The position numbers and the translations under genes were made by a program. Of a DNA stretch of 46,950 nt, positions 24,220-32,093 are shown in pieces. This DNA is from Marinifilum_A sediminis (GTDB taxonomy: Bacteria; Bacteroidota; Bacteroidia; Bacteroidales; Marinifilaceae). How positions within the stretch are numbered: position 1 is the first letter of the stretch; each line of letters starts with the position of its first letter. The notes beneath the pieces are model-generated. The model was given only the letters and a program-made list of their open reading frames with translations. It made no database searches and was not told the DNA's origin. The stretch lies in NCBI GenBank assembly GCA_947496465.1, contig CANMCX010000023.1, positions 1 to 46,950 of the forward strand. The letters run 5' to 3'.

Positions 24220-25584
24220 TTATATCGCTTTCGAAAACATTTTATCGCCACCTTTTTGTGAGTAGCGCAGTTTGTTGTCGAATGGTTTGGCAATGTTTCT
24301 CAGGAAAATCATTCCCAGATCGGTAACCACCAACTTTTCATCGTTCAGTTCAATAATTCCTTCTTTCTGCATTACCTCCAGCTCGTCCATAATTCTTTCA
24401 GGAAGGTATTTCTTCAGCTCATTGGAAAAGAAGAGTTCTCGACGGCAGGTAATGTCTAAAATCGCACGTTTTATCGTTAAATCTTCATCTGTTAAGAAAT
24501 AACCTTTTACTAAATCTAACTCACCTTTTTCACAAACTGCTTCGTACAAATCTATTTCCTTTGGATTTTGTGCGTAAGCATATTTCGCATCGGAAATGGA
24601 TGAGGCCCCTAGACCAATTAACAATTCGGTGTGCGAGGTATTGTAGCCCATAAAATTACGATGCAAGCGTTTCTCTTCGCGTGCAACATACAATTCGTCG
24701 TGAGGTAAGGAGAAATGATCCATGCCCACATCGCTGTAGTTCAGTTCTGCCAATTTTTCTTTTCCCAAATCATACAAGGCTCTTTTGCCTGCACTATCCG
24801 GAATATCAGCATCGGTAAACATACGCTGACCTTTGGTTTTCCATGGCACATGAGCGTAGGAATAATAGGCAATTCTATCTGGTTTCAATTCTGATACTTT
24901 CTCGAAAGTATCACGAATCGAGCTGATTTTTTGTTTTGGCAATCCGTAAATTAAATCGAAGTTCACCGATTTGTAGCCAATTTCTCTGGCTGCTTCGGTC
25001 ACTTCCTTTACGATTTCGAAGCTTTGCTTGCGATTAATTACACGCTGAACCTCGGGATCGAAATCCTGAACACCGTAACTTACTCTGCGAAATCCAACAT
25101 CATACAAAGCTTGCAAGTGTTCACGAGTGGTATTGTTTGGATGTCCTTCGAAACTGAATTCGTAATTTTCATGCAATTCTGCATTTTCCTTTAATCCGAT
25201 AATCAGTTTTTTTAAATTTTCAGGACTAAAGAAAGTTGGAGTACCACCACCCAAGTGCAATTCACGAAGGATTGGTTTTTCACCAAAAGTATTCAAATAG
25301 ATTTTCCACTCTTGAAGAACAGCCTCTATGTATTTGTCTTCAACACCATGATTTCGGGTAATTATTTTTGTGCAGGCACAATAGGTACACAATCTTTCAC
25401 AGTAAGGTAAATGCACATAAATACTAATTCCTTTACTTGCATTCGATTCGTCGAAAGTACGCTTCACCACCTTTAACCATTCCGAAGCATCAGGTTTATC
25501 GTTGCCCCAAAAAGGAACGGTTGGATAACTGGTATATCGTGGTACGGGTACGTTATACTTGTCGATTAAGAGTTCTCTGTCCAT
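24220..25584 (-). CDS. hemN: oxygen-independent coproporphyrinogen III oxidase
   Basis: A 454-residue radical SAM enzyme that decarboxylates coproporphyrinogen III to protoporphyrinogen IX in haem synthesis without oxygen. The N-terminal LIDKYNVPVPRYTSYPTVPFW is HemN-specific. The [4Fe-4S] cluster cysteines are C62, C66 and C69 in CERLCTYC, followed by a fourth Cys (C71) as in true HemN. The GGGTPTF SAM motif is present, and the length matches HemN rather than HemW. The ATG at 25584 is chosen over an in-frame TTG at 25614, which lies within the -7 box. It is monocistronic. Confidence 0.95.
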   Translation of the reverse strand: MDRELLIDKYNVPVPRYTSYPTVPFWGNDKPDASEWLKVVKRTFDESNASKGISIYVHLPYCERLCTYCACTKIITRNHGVEDKYIEAVLQEWKIYLNTFGEKPILRELHLGGGTPTFFSPENLKKLIIGLKENAELHENYEFSFEGHPNNTTREHLQALYDVGFRRVSYGVQDFDPEVQRVINRKQSFEIVKEVTEAAREIGYKSVNFDLIYGLPKQKISSIRDTFEKVSELKPDRIAYYSYAHVPWKTKGQRMFTDADIPDSAGKRALYDLGKEKLAELNYSDVGMDHFSLPHDELYVAREEKRLHRNFMGYNTSHTELLIGLGASSISDAKYAYAQNPKEIDLYEAVCEKGELDLVKGYFLTDEDLTIKRAILDITCRRELFFSNELKKYLPERIMDELEVMQKEGIIELNDEKLVVTDLGMIFLRNIAKPFDNKLRYSQKGGDKMFSKAI

Positions 25585-25611
25585 AAAAAAATACGTTATC
25601 GGTAATTCATA

Positions 25612-25619
25612 CAAAGATA
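25612..25619 (-). promoter_or_regulatory. -7 box of hemN
   Basis: CAAAGATA reads TATCTTTG on the minus strand, an exact TAnnTTTG match. The predicted start of transcription near 25605 leaves a leader of about 20 bases before ATG 25584. Confidence 0.5.
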
Positions 25620-25711
25620 TCTTTTTTTATAAGAATTGAGATATTGGGAAGCGGCAATCGCGATCTGATAAAGATTTTGTAAATTCATCATGCTCAAATA
25701 AAAAATTAAAG

Positions 25712-26788
25712 ATGATGAATGCGAAGGAAATTGTAGTTGTGATTAATCCAGGCTCTACCTCAACCAAAATAGCCCTTTATAACAGAACCGAATTGCTTGA
25801 TGAGATGACCACTCGTCATTTACAGAAAGATTTGGATCGTTTTGAGTGTGTGACTGATCAGTTTGAATATCGATATAAAATGGTAGAAAAGGGATTGGAT
25901 GAAATGTTATCGAAAAAAGAACTTAAAGTTGTTGGTATTGTGGGTAGAGGTGGAATAGTAAAGCCTTTAGAAGGTGGAACGTATCGCATTAATCAAGCTT
26001 TTTTAGAGGATGCCAAAATGGGAAAATATGGCGATCATGCATCTAATTTAGGAAGTATGTTGGCTAATAAATTATCAAAACATTTTAATCTAAACGAAAG
26101 TTATACGGTAGATCCGGTGTCAGCAGGGAATATTGTTGAGAAAGCCAGAATATCAGGAGTTCCTGGAATTGAGAGAAATAGGAGAGGACATCCGTTGAAT
26201 ATGAAAATGACTGCCAGGAAGATTGCATTGCAACAAAACATACCATACGAAGTGGCAAAGTATGTAATTGCACATTTGGGAGGTGGAATATCCATAGCAA
26301 CAGTCGAAGGTGGGAAAATTACCGATGTGAATGATGCACTAATGGGAATGGGGCCTTTTTCACCAAACAGGGCAGGAGCCATTCCAACACGAGGAATTAT
26401 GGATTTGTGCTATTCGAAACCACGAAAAGAAGTGGAGCAGCAATTGAGCAAAAACAGTGGATTAAAAGCCTATTTGGGAGTTGATGATTTGCGTGATGTT
26501 TTTAAACTAATTGGAGCAGGGAACGAAAAAGCAAAATTGGTATATGAAGCATTTGTTTACCAGATTGCAAAAGAGATTGGCGCCTATCACGCTGCTATGA
26601 AATGTAAAGCCAATGGCATAATTATTACAGGAGGTATTGCTTATTCTGATCGATTTATTGCAGATTTGAAAGAGTACGTTGGTGGTTTAACCGATTTTTT
26701 TGTTTATCCTGGCGAAAATGAAATGGAAGCATTAGCCGAAGGAGCATTTAGAGTGATCGATGGAAAGGAAGTTGCATTAGAATATTAG
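25712..26788 (+). CDS. buk: butyrate kinase
   Basis: A 358-residue ASKHA-fold acyl kinase that converts butyryl phosphate and ADP to butyrate and ATP (or the reverse). Signatures are INPGSTSTKIA (residues 11-21), GRGGIVKPLEGGTY, HLGGGISIATVEGG and ITGGIAYSDRF near the C-terminus. The usual partner, phosphate butyryltransferase (ptb), is not adjacent in this window; the 5' neighbour is divergent hemN. It may therefore act on branched-chain acyl phosphates, as some Buk2 enzymes do. Overlapping ATG codons at 25712 and 25715 are both possible starts. It is co-transcribed with the small hydrolase gene 3 bases downstream. Confidence 0.94.
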   Translation: MMNAKEIVVVINPGSTSTKIALYNRTELLDEMTTRHLQKDLDRFECVTDQFEYRYKMVEKGLDEMLSKKELKVVGIVGRGGIVKPLEGGTYRINQAFLEDAKMGKYGDHASNLGSMLANKLSKHFNLNESYTVDPVSAGNIVEKARISGVPGIERNRRGHPLNMKMTARKIALQQNIPYEVAKYVIAHLGGGISIATVEGGKITDVNDALMGMGPFSPNRAGAIPTRGIMDLCYSKPRKEVEQQLSKNSGLKAYLGVDDLRDVFKLIGAGNEKAKLVYEAFVYQIAKEIGAYHAAMKCKANGIIITGGIAYSDRFIADLKEYVGGLTDFFVYPGENEMEALAEGAFRVIDGKEVALEY

Positions 26789-26791
26789 GAT

Positions 26792-27292
26792 ATGAAAGTT
26801 ATTTTCTCACATGGAAAAGAGAGTGGTCCTTGGGGAACCAAAATAAAACGTTTGGCGAAAATTGCCAGAAAACATACTTGCGAAGTGGATAGTCTTGATT
26901 ACAGAGCGTATCAAAATCCTGATGACAGAGTATATCAACTTCTTAATTATTTAAATGATGAAAAAGAAGAATTCATTTTAGTTGGCTCAAGTATGGGAGG
27001 CTATGTTTCTTTGGTAGCTTCGGAAAAAGTAATGTCAAAGGGCTTGTTTTTGCTGGCTCCTGCTTTATTTCTTGAGGGGTATCAAAAACAAGATTATAGG
27101 ACCAAGTGTGCAGATATAGAAATTATTCACGGATGGAAGGATGAAGTAATTCCATATCATAACTCAGTAAAATTTGCTAAAAATGTAGATTGCTCCCTTC
27201 ATTTGATTAGCGGCGATCATCGTTTGAATTGTTCCTTAGAAATTGTAGAAAACTTGTTTAAACAGTTTCTTCTTAGAATATTGCATGACTAG
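26792..27292 (+). CDS. small alpha/beta hydrolase (YqiA/esterase-like)
   Basis: A 166-residue minimal alpha/beta-hydrolase. The nucleophile elbow is GSSMGG (Ser at about 69); an aspartate lies in HGWKDEVIP, and a histidine in GDHRLN. These complete a plausible Ser-Asp-His triad. No signal peptide. Esterases of this size resemble YqiA/RBBP9-like proteins. It follows buk by 3 bases and is probably co-expressed with it, possibly as a thioesterase-type accessory enzyme; the substrate is unknown and that link is inference. It ends at the palindromic terminator 27299-27332. Confidence 0.75.
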   Translation: MKVIFSHGKESGPWGTKIKRLAKIARKHTCEVDSLDYRAYQNPDDRVYQLLNYLNDEKEEFILVGSSMGGYVSLVASEKVMSKGLFLLAPALFLEGYQKQDYRTKCADIEIIHGWKDEVIPYHNSVKFAKNVDCSLHLISGDHRLNCSLEIVENLFKQFLLRILHD

Positions 27293-27298
27293 AAATAA

Positions 27299-27332
27299 AA
27301 AATGCCATCTCAATTGAGATGGCATTTTTATA
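27299..27332. terminator. bidirectional terminator between hydrolase and trpS
   Basis: AAAATGCCATCTCAATTGAGATGGCATTTT is a perfect palindrome flanked by A and T runs. Confidence 0.85.
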
Positions 27333-27347
27333 TCATATTAATTGTTC

Positions 27348-28337
27348 TTAGAATTTTCTAAAACCAAATAGTCGACGAACTTCTTCTAATGTTTTAGCTG
27401 CACTTTCACGAGCTTTTTCGGCTCCTTCTTGAGTTACTTTTCTTAGATAAGCGTCATCCTGTGAAATATCCAAAAATCGCTCTCTAATTGGGCTTGTGAA
27501 ATTAATGATATCCTCGGCCAATTGCTTTTTCATATCGCCGTAACGAATTTCACAATTGTTGTATTTGTCATTGAAAAAATCGTAAGTATCTTTTTCAGAA
27601 ACCACATCCATTAAAGTGAAAAGGTTTTGAATTGCCTCTGGTTTTTCCTGATTCATTTCAGTTGGTCCACTATCCGAAACAGCTTTCATCACTTTTTTAC
27701 GAATACTTTTTGGATCTTCGACCAAACCAATTGCATTTCCTTCCGATTTACCCATTTTTCCAGATCCATCTAATCCAGGAATTTTAATGAATTCTCCGGT
27801 AAATGAATAGGGTTGAGGAATAGGGAAGGTTTCTTCTCCGTATGAATTGTTGAATCTCTTCGCAAACTTACGTGCCATCTCTAAATTCTGTTCCTGATCT
27901 TTTCCAACAGGTACAAACTTTGCCTTATGAATTAAAATATCAACAGCCATTAAAACCGGATAAGTTAACAATCCTGCATTTACATTTTCAGGATTTTTAC
28001 GTGCTTTGTCTTTAAAAGAAGTTGTACGTTCCAACTCTCCTAAATAAGCATTCATATTCATTAATAAATACAATTCAGGAATTTCCGGCACATCACTTTG
28101 TACGTAAATAGATGCTTTTTCAGGATCAATTCCACAAGCAAGATATTCGGCTAAAACGTGTTTTACTTTTACGTGAAGATCTGCAGGGTTCGGATGTGTA
28201 GTTAGGGAATGCCAATCTGCAATAAAGAAAAAGCAATTGTTATCATTCTGCATTTGCACAAAGTTCTTTACCGCTCCGAAATAATTTCCCAGGTGTAGAT
28301 TACCTGTCGATCGAATTCCACTTACTACTGTATTCAT
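27348..28337 (-). CDS. trpS: tryptophanyl-tRNA synthetase
   Basis: A 329-residue class I aminoacyl-tRNA synthetase that charges tRNA-Trp with tryptophan. The HIGH-equivalent TGNLHLGNYFG is at residues 11-21 and the KMSKS-equivalent KMGKSEGN at about 196-203. The length is normal for bacterial TrpRS. A -7-like CAAAATTA (TAATTTTG on minus) lies at 28395-28402. An AGCTCA-aaaa-TGAGCT hairpin (28357-28372) lies in the leader. No leader-peptide attenuator is seen. It is monocistronic. Confidence 0.97.
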   Translation of the reverse strand: MNTVVSGIRSTGNLHLGNYFGAVKNFVQMQNDNNCFFFIADWHSLTTHPNPADLHVKVKHVLAEYLACGIDPEKASIYVQSDVPEIPELYLLMNMNAYLGELERTTSFKDKARKNPENVNAGLLTYPVLMAVDILIHKAKFVPVGKDQEQNLEMARKFAKRFNNSYGEETFPIPQPYSFTGEFIKIPGLDGSGKMGKSEGNAIGLVEDPKSIRKKVMKAVSDSGPTEMNQEKPEAIQNLFTLMDVVSEKDTYDFFNDKYNNCEIRYGDMKKQLAEDIINFTSPIRERFLDISQDDAYLRKVTQEGAEKARESAAKTLEEVRRLFGFRKF

Positions 28338-28356
28338 GATCTAATTCATTAATAGC

Positions 28357-28372
28357 TCAAAAATGAGCTGTT
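28357..28372 (-). promoter_or_regulatory. short hairpin in the trpS 5' leader
   Basis: AGCTCA and TGAGCT are perfect 6-base arms around AAAA. It lies between the candidate -7 box (28395-28402) and the ATG. A regulatory role is speculative. Confidence 0.25.
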
Positions 28373-28394
28373 TATACTTAAAAATATTATCCCG

Positions 28395-28402
28395 CAAAAT
28401 TA
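28395..28402 (-). promoter_or_regulatory. candidate -7 box of trpS
   Basis: CAAAATTA reads TAATTTTG on minus, a TAnnTTTG match. No correctly spaced -33 was seen. Confidence 0.35.
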
Positions 28403-28482
28403 TGAAACCTAATGGATAAATGAAATAGAACTCGAAAATTCTACGATTTTTTGATATTTGAAATTTTGGAAGTGTTATTTCA

Positions 28483-28926
28483 TTAGTTAATTGCTTGCAA
28501 GGTAAGCCATGCCCAAACAATGTAGCGGCACAATTTTCCCATTCCCATTAACAGAGCCATCCAGTATGGATTGGTTTTTAAAAGTCCCAGTCCCAAAGGT
28601 ATTAGGTCACCAATAAACGGAAGAAAGGCAAAGAAAGCGAAAGCATTACCTTTGTTTTGCAGATAGATTTTGGTTTTTTCAGCTTTCTTTTTTTTAATCC
28701 GAAGCAGTTTTTCTATCCACTCCCATTTGCCAATATATCCTAAATAGTAGCTGGTCAGTCCGCCAAGCCAATTGCCAAATGTGGCAACGCCAATGGTTAA
28801 ATTAATATCAAAACCAGAATATACACAAAGACTTAAAATAGCCTCTGAGCTAAACGGTAATATCGTCGCAGCTAAAAAGCTAGCCGCAAACAAACCCCAA
28901 TATCCATATTCTATTAATTCTGTCAT
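28483..28926 (-). CDS. YqaA-like (VTT/SNARE-associated domain) membrane protein
   Basis: A 147-residue integral membrane protein. The opening ELIEYGYWGLFAASFLAATILPFSSE is typical of YqaA-family relatives of DedA proteins, which carry a VTT domain. Four or five hydrophobic segments follow, with the conserved GNWLGGLTSYYLGY and the GDLIPLGLGLLK turn. DedA relatives function in lipid scrambling and membrane homeostasis; the exact role of YqaA is unknown. The ATG at 28926 is chosen over an upstream in-frame start at 28959, because a -7-like box (28934-28941) lies between them. That spacing implies an almost leaderless transcript. Confidence 0.85.
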   Translation of the reverse strand: MTELIEYGYWGLFAASFLAATILPFSSEAILSLCVYSGFDINLTIGVATFGNWLGGLTSYYLGYIGKWEWIEKLLRIKKKKAEKTKIYLQNKGNAFAFFAFLPFIGDLIPLGLGLLKTNPYWMALLMGMGKLCRYIVWAWLTLQAIN

Positions 28927-28933
28927 TTCTGCG

Positions 28934-28941
28934 CAAAAGTA
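28934..28941 (-). promoter_or_regulatory. candidate -7 box of the YqaA-like gene
   Basis: CAAAAGTA reads TACTTTTG on minus. The predicted start of transcription coincides with the start codon, suggesting a leaderless or very short leader mRNA. Confidence 0.4.
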
Positions 28942-29045
28942 AGGAATTGAAAGAATCAAGAGTCGGAATTGTTAAATATTCTTAGATTTCTGATAATTTG
29001 TTCATTGATACATTTCAACAATTCAGACTATTCAACTTTTCCTCT

Positions 29046-29053
29046 TATCTTTG
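29046..29053 (+). promoter_or_regulatory. -7 box of the rbfA operon
   Basis: TATCTTTG matches TAnnTTTG exactly and lies 22 bases before the ATG at 29076. It rules out the upstream in-frame TTG at 28998 as start. Confidence 0.5.
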
Positions 29054-29075
29054 TGAAAAATTTAGACAAGTATTT

Positions 29076-29411
29076 ATGGAAAGCACAAGACAAAGCAAAG
29101 TTTCAAGATTATTACAAAAGGATTTAGGAGAGATTTTTCAGGTGGAATCACGTAATCTTTTCGGTGGAAAGATGATATCGGTTACAACTGTTAGAATTAG
29201 TCCTGATTTGGGCTTGGCTAAGGTTTATTTAAGTATTTTCCCTTCCGATAAATCAGAGGAAACTCTTGAGTTGGTTAAGATGAGCTCGAAAAATATCAGA
29301 AGAATTTTAGGTAAAAGAGTTGGGAAACAACTTCGTATTGTTCCTGAATTGGCTTTCTTTATTGATGATTCACTAGATTATATTGAGAATTTAGATAATT
29401 TGTTGTCTTAA
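29076..29411 (+). CDS. rbfA: ribosome-binding factor A
   Basis: A 111-residue protein with the RbfA fold (single KH-like domain). It begins ESTRQSKVSRLLQKDLGEIFQ and continues with the strand ISVTTVRISPDLGLAKVYLSIF and the helix-kink SKNIRRILGKRVGKQLRIVPEL, then FFIDDSLDYIENLDNLL. RbfA assists 16S rRNA 5'-end maturation and 30S assembly. The start at 29076 follows a -7 box by 22 bases. It is 12 bases ahead of a LolC/E-like permease gene with a TTG start and is probably co-transcribed with it. Confidence 0.94.
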   Translation: MESTRQSKVSRLLQKDLGEIFQVESRNLFGGKMISVTTVRISPDLGLAKVYLSIFPSDKSEETLELVKMSSKNIRRILGKRVGKQLRIVPELAFFIDDSLDYIENLDNLLS

Positions 29412-29423
29412 TTTTATCACAAT

Positions 29424-30638
29424 TTGAATCTTCCATTTCACATCGCCAAACGTTATCTGTTTTCTAAAAAAAAGCAGAATGTCGTCAATATCATATCTCT
29501 GATATCTGTTATTGGAGTAATGTTGGGTACCATGGCTTTGGTAATTGTTTTGTCCGTATTTAATGGACTAAACGGATTGATTACTGATTTGTATGGAAGT
29601 TTCGATCCTGATTTAAAAATTCTACCAACTAAAGGAAAAACCTTCATTCCCGATTCCACTTTTGAGCAAATTCGAAATATGGAAAATGTGGTGTTTTACT
29701 CAGAAGTTTTGGAGGAGAATGCCTTGTTGAAATATGGTAATCGCCAGCGCCCAGCAACCGTTAAAGGTGTTGATGAGAATTTTACGTTGATGACCGGCAT
29801 TGATACCATGATGGTGGAGGGGAATTTTATATTAGATTCCGAAAAGTATCAGTTCGCTGTTTTAGGATATGGAGTGGCATTGGATTTAGGAGTTGGATTA
29901 ACCTTTGTTGATCCGATTAAATTTTATGTGCCCAAGCGAACTGCAAAAGTGGGACATAATCCGATGAATGCATTTAAATCTGATATTTTATACCCATCGG
30001 GATACTTTGTGATTCAGGCAGATTTTGATTCTCAATATGTATTGGTTCCTCTTGATTTTGCGAGAAAGCTATTCTCGTATAAAAATGAGGTAAGTGCTAT
30101 CGAATTAGCCATTAATGATTCGGATGAAATCGAAAATGTGAAAGAAGAAATTCAGAAATTACTGGGTAATGAATTTGTAGTAAAAAACCGCTTCGAACTT
30201 CACGATGTTATTTTTAGAATGTTAAAGACAGAGAAAGCAGCTATCTTTTTTATTCTTGCTTTTATATTAATAATTGCTTCTTTTAATATCATTGGTTCAT
30301 TAACCATGTTAATTCTCGAAAAAAAGAACGATATCTCAACCTTGAGAAGTATGGGCGCCGATGAGAAAACCATACAGAAAGTATTTCTAATGGAAGGTTG
30401 GCTGATTACCTTATCTGGAGGTGTTTTAGGGATTATTTTAGGCGTTATTGTATGTTTCCTGCAAATTCAATTTGGTTTTATTACGGTTGCTGGATTAGGC
30501 AATTTGGTGGATAGTTATCCGGTAGAGGTTCACCTTATTGATATTTTTATCATCTTTACAACTGTTGTACTAATTGGATACTTTGCATCTCGCTTTCCGG
30601 TTTACTACATCACCAAGCGATTTTTACAGTTTAACTGA
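29424..30638 (+). CDS. LolC/E-like ABC transporter permease (FtsX/MacB type)
   Basis: A 404-residue inner-membrane protein with the FtsX/MacB permease layout: TM1 near residues 22-45 (IISLISVIGVMLGTMALVIVLSVFN), a large periplasmic domain of about 220 residues, then three transmembrane segments after about 270 (FILAFILIIASFNIIGSL, the GVLGIILGVIVCF region, and IFIIFTTVVLIGYF). The first predicted residues NLPFHIAKRYLF fit this family, and the codon at 29424 is TTG, so translation probably uses a TTG start; the first ATG is much further in. It likely extracts lipoproteins or exports substrate, with an unlinked ATPase. Follows rbfA. Confidence 0.88.
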   Translation: MNLPFHIAKRYLFSKKKQNVVNIISLISVIGVMLGTMALVIVLSVFNGLNGLITDLYGSFDPDLKILPTKGKTFIPDSTFEQIRNMENVVFYSEVLEENALLKYGNRQRPATVKGVDENFTLMTGIDTMMVEGNFILDSEKYQFAVLGYGVALDLGVGLTFVDPIKFYVPKRTAKVGHNPMNAFKSDILYPSGYFVIQADFDSQYVLVPLDFARKLFSYKNEVSAIELAINDSDEIENVKEEIQKLLGNEFVVKNRFELHDVIFRMLKTEKAAIFFILAFILIIASFNIIGSLTMLILEKKNDISTLRSMGADEKTIQKVFLMEGWLITLSGGVLGIILGVIVCFLQIQFGFITVAGLGNLVDSYPVEVHLIDIFIIFTTVVLIGYFASRFPVYYITKRFLQFN

Positions 30639-30669
30639 TAAAAATTCCACTACGACATTACTTTAAATA

Positions 30670-30692
30670 CTAAAATCACAAGCTGATTTTAG
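30670..30692. other. perfect hairpin after the permease gene
   Basis: CTAAAATCA (30670-30678) and TGATTTTAG (30684-30692) are perfect 9-base arms around a 5-base loop, without a T tail. It may be a weak terminator or an RNA-stabilising element before the next gene. Confidence 0.4.
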
Positions 30693-30720
30693 AAGATAAT
30701 AACTTATTAAATCATACAAG

Positions 30721-31407
30721 ATGAAAGGATTATTTGTATTCTGTTTGTTGGTATTTGGTATTGCCCAAATTGCGCACGCTCAACAAACTGCACTTACAGC
30801 CGATGGTAAAGTGGTTATTCTTTACGATAATGGAACCTGGTCTTATGCCGATGTCAAAGTTTCTGCAAATAAAACGAGTGATACAGAGGTAAAAACCATT
30901 AATGAGCAGGTAGTTGTTATAAATCCAAAGGTTGAGATCGATAATTCGCCTATTACTCTAAAGGATGGAGAAGTTGCAAAAACTGCTTTTATTGAAGGTC
31001 CGAGTAAAAAATTGGCAAAGTATTTCAAGCAGAAAAATATTGTTCGTTGTGATTTTGTATTGACATCAAAAGATGGGAAAGCAATTTTAAAAACCGATTG
31101 GAGAATTATGAACGGAGAAGCTTATTCCTATTTCGGATTTATTAAAGAAGGAAATATGCTTCAATTGGAATTGATTGGTGGTAAGAAAGTTGATTTGGTT
31201 TATACAAAAGAATTTGAACCTAAAGAGTACGAAAAATATGGTTTCTCAACTTATTCTGCCGAACTGGAATTAACTGAAGATCAAATGCGTTTACTAAGTA
31301 AGAGCATTGTTTATAAAGCTCACATGACTTGGAGCAGGAGAACAGAGGAATATAAGGTGATTGAACCATCTTATTTTATAAAGGCATTGCCTGAAATAAT
31401 CGAATAA
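30721..31407 (+). CDS. secreted protein, tandem paralogue 1 (DUF3157-like)
   Basis: A 228-residue protein with a signal peptide (residues 1-20, ending AHAQ). The mature protein opens with TALTADGKVVILYDNGTWSY, a short module seen in many exported Bacteroidota proteins, and has a conserved C-terminal half with YEKYGFSTYSAELELT and TWSRRTEEYKVIEPSYF. It has a downstream paralogue 12 bases away (31420-32064) sharing these blocks, so the pair arose by tandem duplication and is co-transcribed. The name DUF3157-like rests on the N-terminal module only. Function unknown. Confidence 0.65.
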   Translation: MKGLFVFCLLVFGIAQIAHAQQTALTADGKVVILYDNGTWSYADVKVSANKTSDTEVKTINEQVVVINPKVEIDNSPITLKDGEVAKTAFIEGPSKKLAKYFKQKNIVRCDFVLTSKDGKAILKTDWRIMNGEAYSYFGFIKEGNMLQLELIGGKKVDLVYTKEFEPKEYEKYGFSTYSAELELTEDQMRLLSKSIVYKAHMTWSRRTEEYKVIEPSYFIKALPEIIE

Positions 31408-31419
31408 ATTTTAATAGTT

Positions 31420-32064
31420 ATGAAGTATATATTGGTATTTGTTGCAATATTGTTTGCAAGTTATTCAAGTGTAGATGCTCAAATCAGATTGAGAACTCCT
31501 GAAGGCAAAATCGTTTTACTTTTTGACAATGGCACCTGGAAATATGAGGAGCCGAAAAAAATTACTGAAGAACAGAAGGCGATGAAAATTACGGAAAGTA
31601 TTAAGCCTATTGTTTTAAAGGATATTGAATTGGACGCTTTAACTGTAATTAAAGGGGAAAGTGCAAAATTGAGTAAATTTTTAGATGCTAAAGATGCAAT
31701 AAAATGTACGTTTAAATTAAAATCAGAGAAGGACAAAGTTGTATTAAAAACGGATTGGAAGGTATTGGATGAAGAGGGATCTCATTTTTTCGGATACATT
31801 ACCAAGAAATCTAAAATTGACTTAGAATTAGCAAATGGTGAAATAGTTAGCTTGCAGTATGCTAATTACTATCAACCAAAGGAATATGTCAATTATGGTT
31901 TTTCAACCTATTCAGCAGAATTGGAATTAAGCAAAGAAAATATCAGAAAATTACAAGCTGCCTATATTACTAAGGCAACTATGAAATGGAGTAGGAGAAC
32001 GGAGACTTATACAGTGTTCGATCCGGATTATTTTCTAAAAGAATTACCTAAAATAATAGAATAA
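31420..32064 (+). CDS. secreted protein, tandem paralogue 2 (DUF3157-like)
   Basis: A 214-residue protein with a signal peptide (residues 1-20). It opens with RLRTPEGKIVLLFDNGTWKY and shares with its upstream paralogue the segments KTDWKVLDEEG...FFGYI, the YQPKEYVNYGFSTYSAELEL block and the MKWSRRTETYTVFDPDYF end. The N-terminal linker differs and is shorter. It ends at the hairpin at 32066-32093. The paralogues have diverged enough to suggest distinct roles, but no enzyme motif is visible. Confidence 0.65.
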   Translation: MKYILVFVAILFASYSSVDAQIRLRTPEGKIVLLFDNGTWKYEEPKKITEEQKAMKITESIKPIVLKDIELDALTVIKGESAKLSKFLDAKDAIKCTFKLKSEKDKVVLKTDWKVLDEEGSHFFGYITKKSKIDLELANGEIVSLQYANYYQPKEYVNYGFSTYSAELELSKENIRKLQAAYITKATMKWSRRTETYTVFDPDYFLKELPKIIE

Positions 32065-32065
32065 A

Positions 32066-32093
32066 AAAAGACGCTTTAAGCGTCTTTTTTTTA
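32066..32093. terminator. bidirectional terminator of the paralogue pair and dusB
   Basis: AAAAAAGACGCTTTAAGCGTCTTTTTT is a perfect palindrome. It overlaps the last codons of the convergent dusB gene by 3 bases. Confidence 0.85.
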
